A stretch of DNA of 64,000 nucleotides from Pyrinomonadaceae bacterium MAG19_C2-C3 (GTDB lineage Bacteria > Acidobacteriota > Blastocatellia > Pyrinomonadales > Pyrinomonadaceae), in contig JANDLT010000023.1 in assembly GCA_024330265.1 (NCBI GenBank), forward strand, positions 1-64,000, given 5' to 3'. Numbering within the stretch: position 1 is the first letter of the stretch; every line of letters starts with the position of its first letter. Under the pieces are notes generated by a model. That model was given only the letters and a program-made list of their open reading frames with translations. It was not told the DNA's origin and did not search any database. Made by a program: the position numbers and the translations under genes. Positions 34,654 through 43,564 of the stretch are shown one piece after another.

Positions 34654-37149
34654 ATGAGTAATCATTATTCGTGGGCGCGTCGCGCGTCGTGGTTCAAGTG
34701 GAGCGCGGTCTTGGTCGTCGCCGTCGTGTGCGTCGCGGTGTTCGCCGCCGTGTATGTCGCAACGCGCGGAGTGGATGCACAACAAGCAGCGGGAAGTGTG
34801 AACGCAGTTGCTTTTGCCGATGCAAATATCGGTGTCGCGGTTGGTGACCGCGGATTGATTAAACGCACGGAAGACGCGGGCAAAACATGGACAGACGTTG
34901 GCGCGAGCGTGAATGCACCGGTTCTTAAGGTCGAGAGATATAATAACTTCGTCATGCTCAACGACGTGGCATTTGCCGATAGAACAAACGGCATCGTTGT
35001 TGGCAGACACACCCTTGACCCCGCTTCCACTCTAACTTTGGTTACGAATGACGCAGGTAAAACGTGGCGTGAAGCACCTGTTGCTCAACCACAAGAGACA
35101 ATAAACTCGGACGATTTGCAATCGGTTTCATACCCTGATGTGCAACATGCCCGCGTTGTCGGCGAAGCACCGCTTGATAAAGGTGTACTTATCAAAACTG
35201 ATGACGGCGGCGCGACATTTCAAAGACTGCCGACGAACACAGAAGACGCTTTGCGCGGCGTGAGTTTCATTGATGCAAACACGGGTTGGATTGTCGGGGA
35301 TAATGGAACAATCCTGCACACGAAAGACGGCGGCAACACGTTTGAATTGCAAGGTGACAGTCAGGATAAAACGAATCATCGCGCGGTGTTCTTTCTTGAT
35401 AATGGGCGCGGTTGGATTGTCGGTGACGGCGGAGATGTGCATCGCACGACGAACGGCGGCGCGGCGTGGGAGAAGTCGGACGCGGGAACGACGGCTAACT
35501 TGAAGGCGGTGCATTTCAGCGATGCGAACAATGGTTTCGCGGTGGCGGACGGCGGGGCTGTGTTAAATAGCAAGGACGGCGGCGCGACTTGGCAAAGCCT
35601 TTCGATAGCCGACGGCATACAAGACGGTGTGATTGCGCGTCGTGCGGATAATGCGATTGTGTTGGTCGGTCAATCATCGGGGTCGCCGACTCCGGCTTTG
35701 GCGACATTCGTGTTGCAAGAAGGCAATGCGAACCTATCGCAAATCGAAGGCACGCCTTTAAGCCAAGCGACGACGGGCGGCGCGGCGCAAGTCGCACCGA
35801 GTCCGGCGGCGACGCCGAGCATCTATCAGCGCGTGCGTGAAACGCCGACGCCGATAGGCACGCGCCTCATAGGATTCGTCGGGGTCATCGTGCTGCTTGG
35901 GGCAGCATATCTGATGTCGAACAATCGGCGGGCGATTCGCTGGAGCATCGTCGCGTGGGGCTTGGGGCTGCAAATCATCTTCGCTATTTTTATCATGCGG
36001 ACGCGCATCGGCTTCTTAATCTTCAATAAGATTGGCGAAGGAGTAAAAAATCTACTGGCGTTTTCCGACGCCGGAGCGCAATTCGTTTTCGGGCGACTGG
36101 CAGACCCGGCGTATATTCAACAGGTCGGAAGCACGCTGCCCGATGCGGTCGCCTTCGCCAATCGCTTCGGACTTATCTTTGCGTTTAAGATTCTGCCGAC
36201 GATTATCTTCGTCGCTTCGCTGTTTGCGATTCTCTACTATCTCGGCATCATGCAGCGCGTCGTCTATGCGATGGCATGGGTGATGTCGCGGACGATGCGC
36301 GTCAGTGGAGCGGAGTCACTATCGAGCGCGGCGAATGTTTTCATGGGACAAACGGAAGCACCGCTCGTCATCGCTCCTTACATACGCAAGATGACGCAAT
36401 CGGAATTGCTCGCCGTGATGATTGGCGGGATGGCGACGGTTTCGGGCGGCGTGCTTGCCGCGTATATAGGGCTTGGGGTTGACCCCGTATTTCTGTTGAC
36501 GGGCAGCGTGATGGCAGCACCCGCGAGTTTGATGATTGCGAAAATGCTTTACCCCGAAACCGAAATGCCGGAGACGGCGGGCAGCGTCAAAATCACCACC
36601 GGCAGCACGGATGCGAACTTGATTGATGCCGCTTCGCGCGGGGCGGGCGAGGGGATGCAACTGGCGATAAACGTCGCCGCGATGCTCATCGCGTTCATCG
36701 CTTTAATCGCGCTTGTCAACGCGATACTCGGCTACCTCGGTTACGTCACGGGCATCAACGACGCTATCGGTCGTCCGTTCGGGTTGAGCTTAATCTTCGG
36801 GTATCTGTTCGCGCCGCTCGCGTTCGTGATGGGCGTTCCGGCATCAGACATCGTGCGCGTCGGCGACCTGTTCGGCACCAAACTCGTCCTCAACGAATTC
36901 GTCGCCTACCTGCGGCTCTCACCGGCGGGCGAGAACGTGCAAGCATTACTGCAACCCCGTTCGATTTTGATTGTGACCTACGCCCTGTGCGGCTTCGCTA
37001 ACTTTTCTTCTATCGGCATCCAAATCGGCGGCATCGGCGGACTCGCACCGGAACGACGTTCCGACCTCGCGCGCTTAGGTTTACGCGCCTTGCTTGGCGG
37101 CTTCATTGCGACGTGCATCACCGCGACGATTGCGGGAATTTTGAGTTAA
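34654..37149 (+). CDS. Ycf48-like beta-propeller fused to a CNT-family nucleoside transporter
   Basis: An 831-residue fusion. A TM helix (VLVVAVVCVAVFAAVYVAT, residues about 18-38) leads into about six BNR/Ycf48-type propeller repeats at about 45-340, for example GVSFIDANTGWIVGDNGTIL and AVHFSDANNGFAVADGGAVL, most ending in DGG-T-W. A Pro/Thr-rich linker follows (ATPSIYQRVRETPTPIG). From about 400 the rest is a complete concentrative nucleoside transporter (NupC family): FSDAGAQFVFGRL, VFMGQTEAPLVIAPYI, MGVPASDIVRVGDLFGTKLV, LNEFVAYLRL and CGFANFSSIGIQIGGIGG. The reading frame is continuous with no stop or frameshift. The propeller should lie in the periplasm. Neighbours are all nucleoside salvage enzymes, so nucleoside uptake is well supported; the role of the propeller is unknown. 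Confidence 0.9.
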   Translation: MSNHYSWARRASWFKWSAVLVVAVVCVAVFAAVYVATRGVDAQQAAGSVNAVAFADANIGVAVGDRGLIKRTEDAGKTWTDVGASVNAPVLKVERYNNFVMLNDVAFADRTNGIVVGRHTLDPASTLTLVTNDAGKTWREAPVAQPQETINSDDLQSVSYPDVQHARVVGEAPLDKGVLIKTDDGGATFQRLPTNTEDALRGVSFIDANTGWIVGDNGTILHTKDGGNTFELQGDSQDKTNHRAVFFLDNGRGWIVGDGGDVHRTTNGGAAWEKSDAGTTANLKAVHFSDANNGFAVADGGAVLNSKDGGATWQSLSIADGIQDGVIARRADNAIVLVGQSSGSPTPALATFVLQEGNANLSQIEGTPLSQATTGGAAQVAPSPAATPSIYQRVRETPTPIGTRLIGFVGVIVLLGAAYLMSNNRRAIRWSIVAWGLGLQIIFAIFIMRTRIGFLIFNKIGEGVKNLLAFSDAGAQFVFGRLADPAYIQQVGSTLPDAVAFANRFGLIFAFKILPTIIFVASLFAILYYLGIMQRVVYAMAWVMSRTMRVSGAESLSSAANVFMGQTEAPLVIAPYIRKMTQSELLAVMIGGMATVSGGVLAAYIGLGVDPVFLLTGSVMAAPASLMIAKMLYPETEMPETAGSVKITTGSTDANLIDAASRGAGEGMQLAINVAAMLIAFIALIALVNAILGYLGYVTGINDAIGRPFGLSLIFGYLFAPLAFVMGVPASDIVRVGDLFGTKLVLNEFVAYLRLSPAGENVQALLQPRSILIVTYALCGFANFSSIGIQIGGIGGLAPERRSDLARLGLRALLGGFIATCITATIAGILS

Positions 37150-37152
37150 ACA

Positions 37153-38001
37153 ATGATTGAAGAATCAAACACAACTTATGAAGCCGCACAGCACGCGGCG
37201 CGCATTATTCGCACTCGCTTTGCGGATGACGTGCGCGTCGCCGTCGTATTGGGCAGCGGACTCGGCGCGTTCGCGGACGAGTTGGCAAACGATGAACGGG
37301 CGGCGGTTTTCAGTTATGAGGACATCCCCGGCTTCGCGCGTTCGACGGTCGAAGGTCACGCGGGGCGTTTGGTGATTGGTCATGTTGATAACGTCGCGGT
37401 CGTGTGTCTGCAAGGGCGGTTTCATTATTACGAAGGTTACGGACTTGACGACGTGACGTTTCCGATTCGCGTACTCGCAGCTTTGGGCGTCAAGTCTCTG
37501 GTGCTGACGAATGCGGCGGGCGGCGTCAACGCGGAGTTTGCGCCGGGAACATTGATGCTGATAACCGACCATCTGAATTTAATGGGCGTCAATCCGTTGC
37601 GCGGCGGAAACGATGCGCGGCTCGGCGTGCGCTTTCCCGATATGTCGAATCTGTATGATGAAGATTTCCGGCGACTCGCAAAGGATGAAGCGGCGGCGAT
37701 GAAGCTTGATTTAGCAAGCGGCGTATATGCCGGACTGTCGGGACCTTCTTACGAAACGCCCGCAGAAATCAGAATGTTGAGAACCCTTGGCGCGGATGCG
37801 GTCGGGATGAGTACCGTGCCGGAAGCTATTGTCGCGCGGCACAGCGGGATGCGCGTGCTTGGCATTTCGTGCATCACGAACGCGGCGGCGGGCGTCAGTG
37901 ACCAGCCGATAAATCATGAAGAGGTGATAGAGACGGGAGCGCGCGTGCGCGGGCAGTTCACCGAATTACTGCGACGGGTTTTAGGAAAATTGATTTATTA
38001 G
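37153..38001 (+). CDS. punA: Purine nucleoside phosphorylase (PNP, PunA-type)
   Basis: Phosphorolysis of inosine/guanosine to base and ribose-1-phosphate in the cytoplasm. The 282-residue length is that of trimeric PNP. Signatures: VVLGSGLGAFADEL near 29, EGHAGRLVIG near 65, GRFHYYEGYG near 86, LTNAAGGVNAEFAPGTLMLI near 116, GPSYETPAEIRML near 195 and VGMSTVPEAIVARH near 215. It starts three bases after the transporter fusion gene, a clear operon arrangement. Confidence 0.94.
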   Translation: MIEESNTTYEAAQHAARIIRTRFADDVRVAVVLGSGLGAFADELANDERAAVFSYEDIPGFARSTVEGHAGRLVIGHVDNVAVVCLQGRFHYYEGYGLDDVTFPIRVLAALGVKSLVLTNAAGGVNAEFAPGTLMLITDHLNLMGVNPLRGGNDARLGVRFPDMSNLYDEDFRRLAKDEAAAMKLDLASGVYAGLSGPSYETPAEIRMLRTLGADAVGMSTVPEAIVARHSGMRVLGISCITNAAAGVSDQPINHEEVIETGARVRGQFTELLRRVLGKLIY

Positions 38002-38029
38002 TTTGCCTTACACAGTTTTGACTTTAGCC

Positions 38030-38275
38030 GCTTTCAAGCGGCTTTCCGCGAAGCGGCACTTAGCCACGCGATTTATCGCGTGGACAAACGGCGTAAAAGT
38101 TTAAGGGCGTTTTAACGTCCTTTTGAAAGTTGGCTTTAGCCGGATGCTAAAGCGGAAACGAGAAGGACGTTAAAACGCCCTTGAATCTTCAACTCGCGCT
38201 CCAACCCAGCCGTCAAACGGAACCTGTCTAAGTGCCGCGAAACGCGGAAAGCCCGATTCATCGGGCTAAAAATCA
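38030..38275. repeat. Cluster of small inverted repeats between punA and udk
   Basis: Several hairpins occupy this gap: CCGCTTTCAAGCGG, CCACGCGATTTATCGCGTGG, and a larger pair AAGGGCGTTTTAACGTCCTT (about 38103-38122) with its complement AAGGACGTTAAAACGCCCTT (about 38163-38182). AGCCCGATTCATCGGGCT ends the cluster near 38269. No gene is seen in the 326 bases. Confidence 0.75.
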
Positions 38276-38327
38276 TTGTCGCTTAGGGTGACTTACTGAT
38301 TGTGTTTTGCATCAAGTCAATGAACGA

Positions 38328-38981
38328 ATGAATCAATCTTTCATTATCGGTATTTGCGGCGGCACGGGGTCGGGTAAGACAACGGTCGCGCGGGCAATTC
38401 TCGAAGCCGTCGGCGCGGGTGAGGTCGTGTTTCTCCAACAGGATTCTTACTATCGCAATCTTGCGGACATGCCGCTTGATGCGCGCAATCACGCGAACTT
38501 TGACCACCCGGACGCGATTGATAACGATTTGTTGGTTGAGCATTTGCGCTTGCTCAAAAGCGGGAACACGGCGGAATTGCCAATCTATGATTTCCGCACG
38601 CATGTTCGTCGGGAAGAAACCGCGCGCACCGTGACCAAGCCGATTATCATCGTCGAGGGTATTTTGATTTTCGCCGAGCCGCGCTTGCTCACGGAGATGG
38701 ACATCAAGGTCTTCGTTGATACGCCCGACGACATACGCTTCATACGCCGCATGGGACGCGACATCGCCGAGCGCGGGCGCACGGTCGAATCCGTCGTCGA
38801 ACAGTACCTTGCGACGGTGCGCCCTATGCACCAACAATTCGTCGAACCGTCGAAACGCATCGCCGACATCATCATCCCCGAAGGCGGACATAACGCGGTC
38901 GGCATTGAACTTTTAAGTGTGATGATTCAACGACGGCTGGCGCGTGAGTCAACGGTTAATCAGAAAGCGCGAAGCGTTTGA
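38328..38981 (+). CDS. udk: Uridine kinase
   Basis: Phosphorylates uridine and cytidine to their monophosphates. It is 217 residues from the ATG at 38328 (a TTG at 38307 is also in frame). The P-loop GICGGTGSGKTTVARAIL is at the N-terminus, followed by QQDSYYRNLADMPLDARNHA near 38, NFDHPDAIDNDLL near 57 and the YDFRTHVR and VEGILIF motifs typical of the PRK/uridine kinase family. Its stop codon lies 8 bases before the cdd start. Part of the salvage cluster. Confidence 0.94.
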   Translation: MNQSFIIGICGGTGSGKTTVARAILEAVGAGEVVFLQQDSYYRNLADMPLDARNHANFDHPDAIDNDLLVEHLRLLKSGNTAELPIYDFRTHVRREETARTVTKPIIIVEGILIFAEPRLLTEMDIKVFVDTPDDIRFIRRMGRDIAERGRTVESVVEQYLATVRPMHQQFVEPSKRIADIIIPEGGHNAVGIELLSVMIQRRLARESTVNQKARSV

Positions 38982-38989
38982 GGAATGCG

Positions 38990-39418
38990 TTGAAGGAAAT
39001 CAATCAACATCAGCTTGAGGCTTTGATTGACAGTGCGAAACTCGCGCGTGAGTTTGCCGTCGCGCCGTTCTCGAACTTCAAAGTCGGGGCGGCGATTTTA
39101 ACCGAAGGCGGCGGCGTCTTCACCGGATGCAACATCGAAAACGCGAGTTACGGCTTGACGGTGTGCGCCGAGCGAGTCGCGTTGTGGAAGGCTTTGAGTG
39201 AAGGCGGATACGGCTTTATGCACTTGGTCGTCGTCGCGGATACGAACGATTTGACTCCGCCATGCGGGGCGTGTCGGCAAATTATATGGGAGTTCGCCGG
39301 AGACATCTCCGTGACGATGACGAACCTCGCAGGTGAGAGCGAGACGATACGGATGAGCGAACTGTTTCCGCGCGCATTCGATGTGAAATTTCTTGATGAC
39401 AAGGGGAGTGGACGTTGA
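38990..39418 (+). CDS. cdd: Cytidine deaminase
   Basis: Deaminates cytidine/deoxycytidine to uridine/deoxyuridine. It is 142 residues with the zinc site CNIENASYGLTVCAERVAL (catalytic Cys-Ala-Glu) near 50 and PPCGACRQIIWEF near 87. The start is ambiguous: GAGGA at 38980-38984 favours the TTG at 38990, while a TTG at 38978 overlaps the udk stop. It continues the nucleoside salvage operon. Confidence 0.93.
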   Translation: MKEINQHQLEALIDSAKLAREFAVAPFSNFKVGAAILTEGGGVFTGCNIENASYGLTVCAERVALWKALSEGGYGFMHLVVVADTNDLTPPCGACRQIIWEFAGDISVTMTNLAGESETIRMSELFPRAFDVKFLDDKGSGR

Positions 39419-39900
39419 ACACACACCACGAATCGCCGACCACAGGCGAGGAAGATAAACAGGCGCATATGAATCTTGAGCCGGAGACGGAGGACACCGG
39501 CGTCGGCAAGGAAAGCTTCGTCGAGCGCATGTTTAATAAACCTGTCGCCGAAGCGATACATCTATTTTTGTCGTTGCTCGCCGTGCTGTTGCTCGTCGCG
39601 GCAGCCATCGCCGCTTACGATACGGTGGCGCGCGAGTTTCCTAAATTGTGGGCGAATGTTGATGAATACGATGTGCTTCAAGGCATTGTGGAAACACTGC
39701 TCTTAATCGCCATCGCTGCCGAGTTCGGCTTATTGCTTCTGTTTCGTCGTCCAAGCGCGGCGGTCGAAGTGATCATCTTCGTCGTCGCGCGCAAGCTGGT
39801 CAGTCCCGATGTTTCGGCACTTGATTTACTCGTCGGCGCGGCGGCGGTTTCAGGACTCATCATCGTGCGGTTCTATTATTTGCCGGGAAAACCGAAGTGA
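39415..39900 (+). CDS. PsiE-like membrane protein
   Basis: A 161-residue protein. The start is a TTG at 39415 that overlaps the cdd stop (TTGA) and has a strong GGGGAG five bases upstream; an ATG at 39469 is the alternative. After a polar N-terminus there are four hydrophobic segments: LFLSLLAVLLLVAAAIAAY near 50, IVETLLLIAIAAEFGLLLLF near 90, VEVIIFVVARKLV near 118 and LLVGAAAVSGLIIV near 140. The layout and the AAEFGLLLLF...ARKLV pattern resemble the PsiE family. The function is unknown; it is translationally coupled to cdd. Confidence 0.65.
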   Translation: MNTHHESPTTGEEDKQAHMNLEPETEDTGVGKESFVERMFNKPVAEAIHLFLSLLAVLLLVAAAIAAYDTVAREFPKLWANVDEYDVLQGIVETLLLIAIAAEFGLLLLFRRPSAAVEVIIFVVARKLVSPDVSALDLLVGAAAVSGLIIVRFYYLPGKPK

Positions 39901-40170
39901 AAGGTGAAAGTCGAAGGGCGAAGAGCGAAAGGGAAGAACAGTGGCTCTTTCAATTCACCCCTAATGTGCGGACATCTTTCTTTGTCCCGTAGGGACTTCA
40001 CGTTAATAGCCCAGCGATTTATCGCTGGGACAACTTGATAAGCAGATTCCCAGTCCCGTAGGGACGGCTGAAAGATTCAGCCGTCCCTACGGGACTGGGA
40101 ACTAACTCGCACACCGCACCCAGCGATAAATCGCGGGGCTATTATCGAGCGTCCCTGACGGGACGGAAAG
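39895..40170. repeat. Heptamer-like array followed by palindromic repeats
   Basis: A short array of 7-bp units (GTGAAAG-GTGAAAG-TCGAAGG-GCGAAGA-GCGAAAG) starts at the PsiE-like gene's end. Next comes a perfect 26-bp inverted repeat, TTCCCAGTCCCGTAGGGACG... (40047-40072) and its complement (40076-40101), framed by an outer pair CCCAGCGATTTATCGCTGGG (near 40011) and CCCAGCGATAAATCGCGGGG (near 40119). No gene is seen. The spacing is not regular, so this is not a CRISPR array. Confidence 0.8.
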
Positions 40171-40192
40171 TGTCTAATTTTTACGAATTCAG

Positions 40193-41611
40193 ATGAGGCA
40201 ATTTATAAATAAATTCTTGTGTGTCAGCGTACTCGTTTTCTTTTATGTGTCGGATACTAATGCGGCGATTGACCGCGTTGATTTGATCGTGCGTGGTGGC
40301 GCGGTCGTGACGATGGATAAAGATTTTCGTGTGATAGAGCGTGGCGCAATCGCGGTGCGCGGAAACAGAATCGTGGAGGTCGGAAACGAAGTGGACATCA
40401 GGCGGCGTTACGTCGCGCGACGTTACATTGACGCGCGTGGTCGCATCGTGATTCCGGGTTTGATTAACGCGCACACGCATATTCCGATGACGTTGTTTCG
40501 CGGGTTGGCTGATGACCTCGCGCTTGACGAATGGTTGACGAAATACATCTTTCCGGCGGAAGCCCGCAACGTCACGGAAGACTTCGTGCGTGCCGGAACT
40601 AGGCTTGGTTTAGTCGAGATGATTCGCGGCGGGACGACGACGTTCTGCGATATGTATTACTTCGAGGACGCGATTGCAGACGAAACGGCGCGTGCCGGAG
40701 TCCGCGCCGTGTTGGGCGAAACCGTGATTGATTTTCCCGCCCCCGACAACAAGACGCACGAAGCGGCGATGGCTTACACGACACGCTTCATCAACAAGTG
40801 GCAGGCGAACGATTTGATTACTCCGGCGTTCGCGCCGCACGCGCCTTATACGGTTTCCGAAGAACATTTGAACAACGTGCGGCGTGCTGCCGAACGCTTA
40901 AATGCTCCGATTCTGATTCACGTCGCGGAAACGAAAAAGGAACTTGATGACAGTCTGCAAAACAAGAACGCTTCGCCCGTCGCGTATCTCGCGCGGATTA
41001 ACTTCTTGAGTCCGCGCGTCATCGCCGCGCATGTCGTTCATATCAATGCCGACGACATCAGGTTGTTAAAACAGAGCGGCACGGGCGTGGTTCACAATCC
41101 GCAATCGAATATGAAACTCGCGTCCGGCATCGCGCCCGTGCCACAGATGCTCACGTCCGACTTGCCTTTGGGACTCGGCACAGACGGCGCGGCGTCGAAT
41201 AATGACCTCGATATGTGGGAAGAAATTGATACGGCGGCGAAGCTTCACAAAGCCGCAACCGGCGACCCGCGCGTCGTCACGGCGCGTGAAGCTTTTGCGA
41301 TGGCGACGATTAACGGCGCGCGTGCTTTGCACCTTGAGCGGGAAATCGGCTCACTTGAAAAGGGCAAACGCGCCGACATCGTAATCGTTGATGCAGACGC
41401 GGCGCATCAAACACCGCGTTACAATTTATTCTCGACGCTCGTCTATGCGACGAAAGCGGCGGACGTGCGAACCGTGATTATTGACGGAAGAATCGTGATG
41501 CTCGACCGTCGTTTGTTGACGCTCAACGAACCGCTTATTAAGCGTCAAGCCAGAGCTTGGCGCGCACGCATCACGCGCAGCCTTGCCGCGCCGTCGAACG
41601 TATCGAACTGA
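40193..41611 (+). CDS. Exported amidohydrolase of the MTA/SAH deaminase type
   Basis: A 472-residue metal-dependent hydrolase. Motifs match the SAH/MTA/guanine deaminase group: PGLINAHTHIPMTLFRG near 92 (two metal His), FAPHAPYTVSEEHL near 210, ILIHVAETKKEL near 240, AAHVVHINADD near 277, VVHNPQSNMKLASGIAP near 300 and GLGTDGAASNNDLDMWEE near 330, with the metal Asp. Unlike ordinary cytosolic members, it begins with a signal-peptide-like segment (FLCVSVLVFFYVSDTNAA), so it may act in the periplasm. It lies next to the nucleoside salvage operon; an adenosine-type substrate is likely but not proven. Confidence 0.85.
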   Translation: MRQFINKFLCVSVLVFFYVSDTNAAIDRVDLIVRGGAVVTMDKDFRVIERGAIAVRGNRIVEVGNEVDIRRRYVARRYIDARGRIVIPGLINAHTHIPMTLFRGLADDLALDEWLTKYIFPAEARNVTEDFVRAGTRLGLVEMIRGGTTTFCDMYYFEDAIADETARAGVRAVLGETVIDFPAPDNKTHEAAMAYTTRFINKWQANDLITPAFAPHAPYTVSEEHLNNVRRAAERLNAPILIHVAETKKELDDSLQNKNASPVAYLARINFLSPRVIAAHVVHINADDIRLLKQSGTGVVHNPQSNMKLASGIAPVPQMLTSDLPLGLGTDGAASNNDLDMWEEIDTAAKLHKAATGDPRVVTAREAFAMATINGARALHLEREIGSLEKGKRADIVIVDADAAHQTPRYNLFSTLVYATKAADVRTVIIDGRIVMLDRRLLTLNEPLIKRQARAWRARITRSLAAPSNVSN

Positions 41612-41741
41612 AAATTTTGTGACACCGGACGCCGCACGGCAATAAAACTTTGACAACACGGGTTGCCTGTCATCGCAGATGTCGGCATAATGCCCGTCAA
41701 ACACATCTTAGAGAAAGCGAGACATCATAAGGGTTTTATGT

Positions 41742-43187
41742 ATGCTCGCTTTTTCAATTTATGGAGTACAGCCTTTGACACCGAAATCCTCTCCTCTCTC
41801 TCCGTTCGCACGCAAGGCAGCGTCGTCAATCTCAAGGCAAGGTTTTCCCCGCGTCTTGTTATGCGCGTTCATGATGTGCGGCTTATCCATCATTTCGCAC
41901 GCCCAGCAAACCGCCAATATACAGACATCACCCGTCGCGTCTCCCACTCCAAACGCAAGCCCCGATGACATGGCGGCGACCATCGTTTCCGTCGCGCCAC
42001 TCGTGCCGGAAGCGGCGGAAGAATGGGGCGGCGATGAAGCGCAAGCCGTCATCAGTGACACCGAAAAGCGTTTGATTCACGCGCGTTCACTCGCCGCCAT
42101 CGGCAACTATGCGGGAGCGATTCAACAACTCGAAACGATGCGCGTGGCAAACACCGATGCTGCGACCTCCAACGTCATCCGCGTTCTTCTGACGGGCATC
42201 TATATCGAACAAGCCGATTACAAACGCGCTTCGTCCCTGCTCGGTGAAGCATTCAACTTACGCGCGACGGGCGAAAGCGGCGCGCGAACTTATTATGCCG
42301 TCGCCGGACAAGTCTTAAACGGCGTGCGTGCGCGACTCGCACACTATCGCGCATATAACGTCAACATCGCCGACCGCCGCGCATTGCCTGTCGAAGCCAA
42401 CAACGATCTCGAAGGCTTGCGCTTACTGCTTGATGCGCTCATCGTGCAAGCCCACACGCTGCAAGCCCAAGTCGGAACACAGGCGACGAAGCACACCGAT
42501 GTCGCCGCTTTGCTTGAAGAAGCGGCGGGCGTGTGTCTCCTGTTGGCGCGCGACAATAAAGAGCGAACCGAATGGCAACGTCATCTTTCGGACGCGCGCC
42601 AACGTCTTGTCGCCGCCGATGCAAGGTGGCAGGTCAATCGCGCCGGAGGCAGCCAACGACAGATGACCGCCGCCAACATTCCACCCACGCGCACACCCGC
42701 GAATACGCCCGCCGCACCCAAACCCACCATCGAAGCGGCGAACGTCAATACCTCAAACACGACCCGCGAATCCGTCGCCACTACTGCCGCCGATAAAACT
42801 TGGTCAGCACCTTCTCCGCCCGTCGCTTCGCCCGCGACGTTAACGACTGCAAACACGGAAGCGACGGCGAACACGCTTCCCGTTTCGTCCACCGCGACCA
42901 CCACAACTCAAATCGTAGAAATCGGGCAACTCGCGGGCAAAGCGACGCAGAAAGTACAACCCTTATATCCAACTTCGGCGCGTAATGCCCGCGTCACGGG
43001 CGTCGTCACAGTGGTTCTCATCATCAACGAAAAAGGCGTCGTCGAAAGCGCGCGTAGTACATCGGGACCTGAAATGTTGAGACGCGCGGCGGAAGACGCG
43101 GCGCGGCGTTGGCGATTCCGGCAACCGCTCAACGGCACACAATCGGCGCGCGTTTCAGGTTATATCAATTTCAATTTTATTTTGTGA
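41742..43187 (+). CDS. Secreted protein with TPR-like region and C-terminal TonB domain
   Basis: A 481-residue protein. A long N-terminus leads to a hydrophobic segment near 40-53 (LLCAFMMCGLSIISHA) that may be a signal peptide or anchor. Residues about 100-190 look TPR-like (ARSLAAIGNYAGAIQQLETM). A Thr/Ala/Pro-rich linker spans 300-385. The C-terminal about 90 residues form a TonB domain: KATQKVQPLYPTSARNARVT, VTVVLIINEKGVVESARSTS and AARRWRFRQPLNG. The domain implies contact with TonB-dependent receptors or a related structural role, but the canonical N-terminal ExbD-contact helix is not obvious. Confidence 0.75.
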   Translation: MLAFSIYGVQPLTPKSSPLSPFARKAASSISRQGFPRVLLCAFMMCGLSIISHAQQTANIQTSPVASPTPNASPDDMAATIVSVAPLVPEAAEEWGGDEAQAVISDTEKRLIHARSLAAIGNYAGAIQQLETMRVANTDAATSNVIRVLLTGIYIEQADYKRASSLLGEAFNLRATGESGARTYYAVAGQVLNGVRARLAHYRAYNVNIADRRALPVEANNDLEGLRLLLDALIVQAHTLQAQVGTQATKHTDVAALLEEAAGVCLLLARDNKERTEWQRHLSDARQRLVAADARWQVNRAGGSQRQMTAANIPPTRTPANTPAAPKPTIEAANVNTSNTTRESVATTAADKTWSAPSPPVASPATLTTANTEATANTLPVSSTATTTTQIVEIGQLAGKATQKVQPLYPTSARNARVTGVVTVVLIINEKGVVESARSTSGPEMLRRAAEDAARRWRFRQPLNGTQSARVSGYINFNFIL

Positions 43188-43208
43188 GACGCGACGTAAG
43201 ACAAGAAA

Positions 43209-43305
43209 GTTTTTATCCACGAAACATACGAAGCAACACGAATAAAAACATTGAGGAAATCCTGCTTTGTTTCGTGCCGTTTCGTGTGATTAGTGGATAA
43301 GTTTT
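43209..43305. repeat. Palindromic intergenic element (TTTTATCCACGAA family), copy 2
   Basis: Left arm 43209-43238 (GTTTTTATCCACGAAACATA...) and right arm 43272-43305 (ending TTAGTGGATAAGTTTT) form an imperfect palindrome related to the element at 4101-4191. It separates convergent genes. Confidence 0.7.
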
Positions 43306-43335
43306 AGTCGTTTCTTAAACCGCAACTCACGTTGA

Positions 43336-43554
43336 TTATCTTCGCTTGGCGGGTGTCGCTTGGCGTGTAATTTGAACGACGCTTGGTTGTTTATTCGTAG
43401 TCACGTTGCCGCACGAACCGCACCCGCTCGCGCATGAACCGTCGCCTGACTTGGATGTGAGCGATTTGACGCGCTGAAATAAGCGGCGCGCGACGTACAT
43501 GCCCGCCGTGGTGATGACGAGTGCGACGAGTAGGATTTGCCAGTCAAGCGTCAT
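43336..43554 (-). CDS. FeoB-associated Cys-rich membrane protein
   Basis: A 72-residue protein starting MTLDWQILLVALVITTAGMY, one TM helix, then a basic stretch and a Cys cluster GSCASGCGSCG, as in the small Cys-rich protein often encoded after FeoB. It probably assists ferrous iron transport. The ATG at 43554 lies 10 bases after the feoB stop; the upstream extension overlapping feoB is discarded. Confidence 0.8.
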   Translation of the reverse strand: MTLDWQILLVALVITTAGMYVARRLFQRVKSLTSKSGDGSCASGCGSCGNVTTNKQPSVVQITRQATPAKRR

Positions 43555-43564
43555 CAGTAAAACC

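Noticed and set aside
39960-40170. Possible CRISPR array (repeated CCCGTAGGGAC phrases)
   Set aside because: The repeats are inverted rather than direct, spacing is irregular and no cas gene is near.
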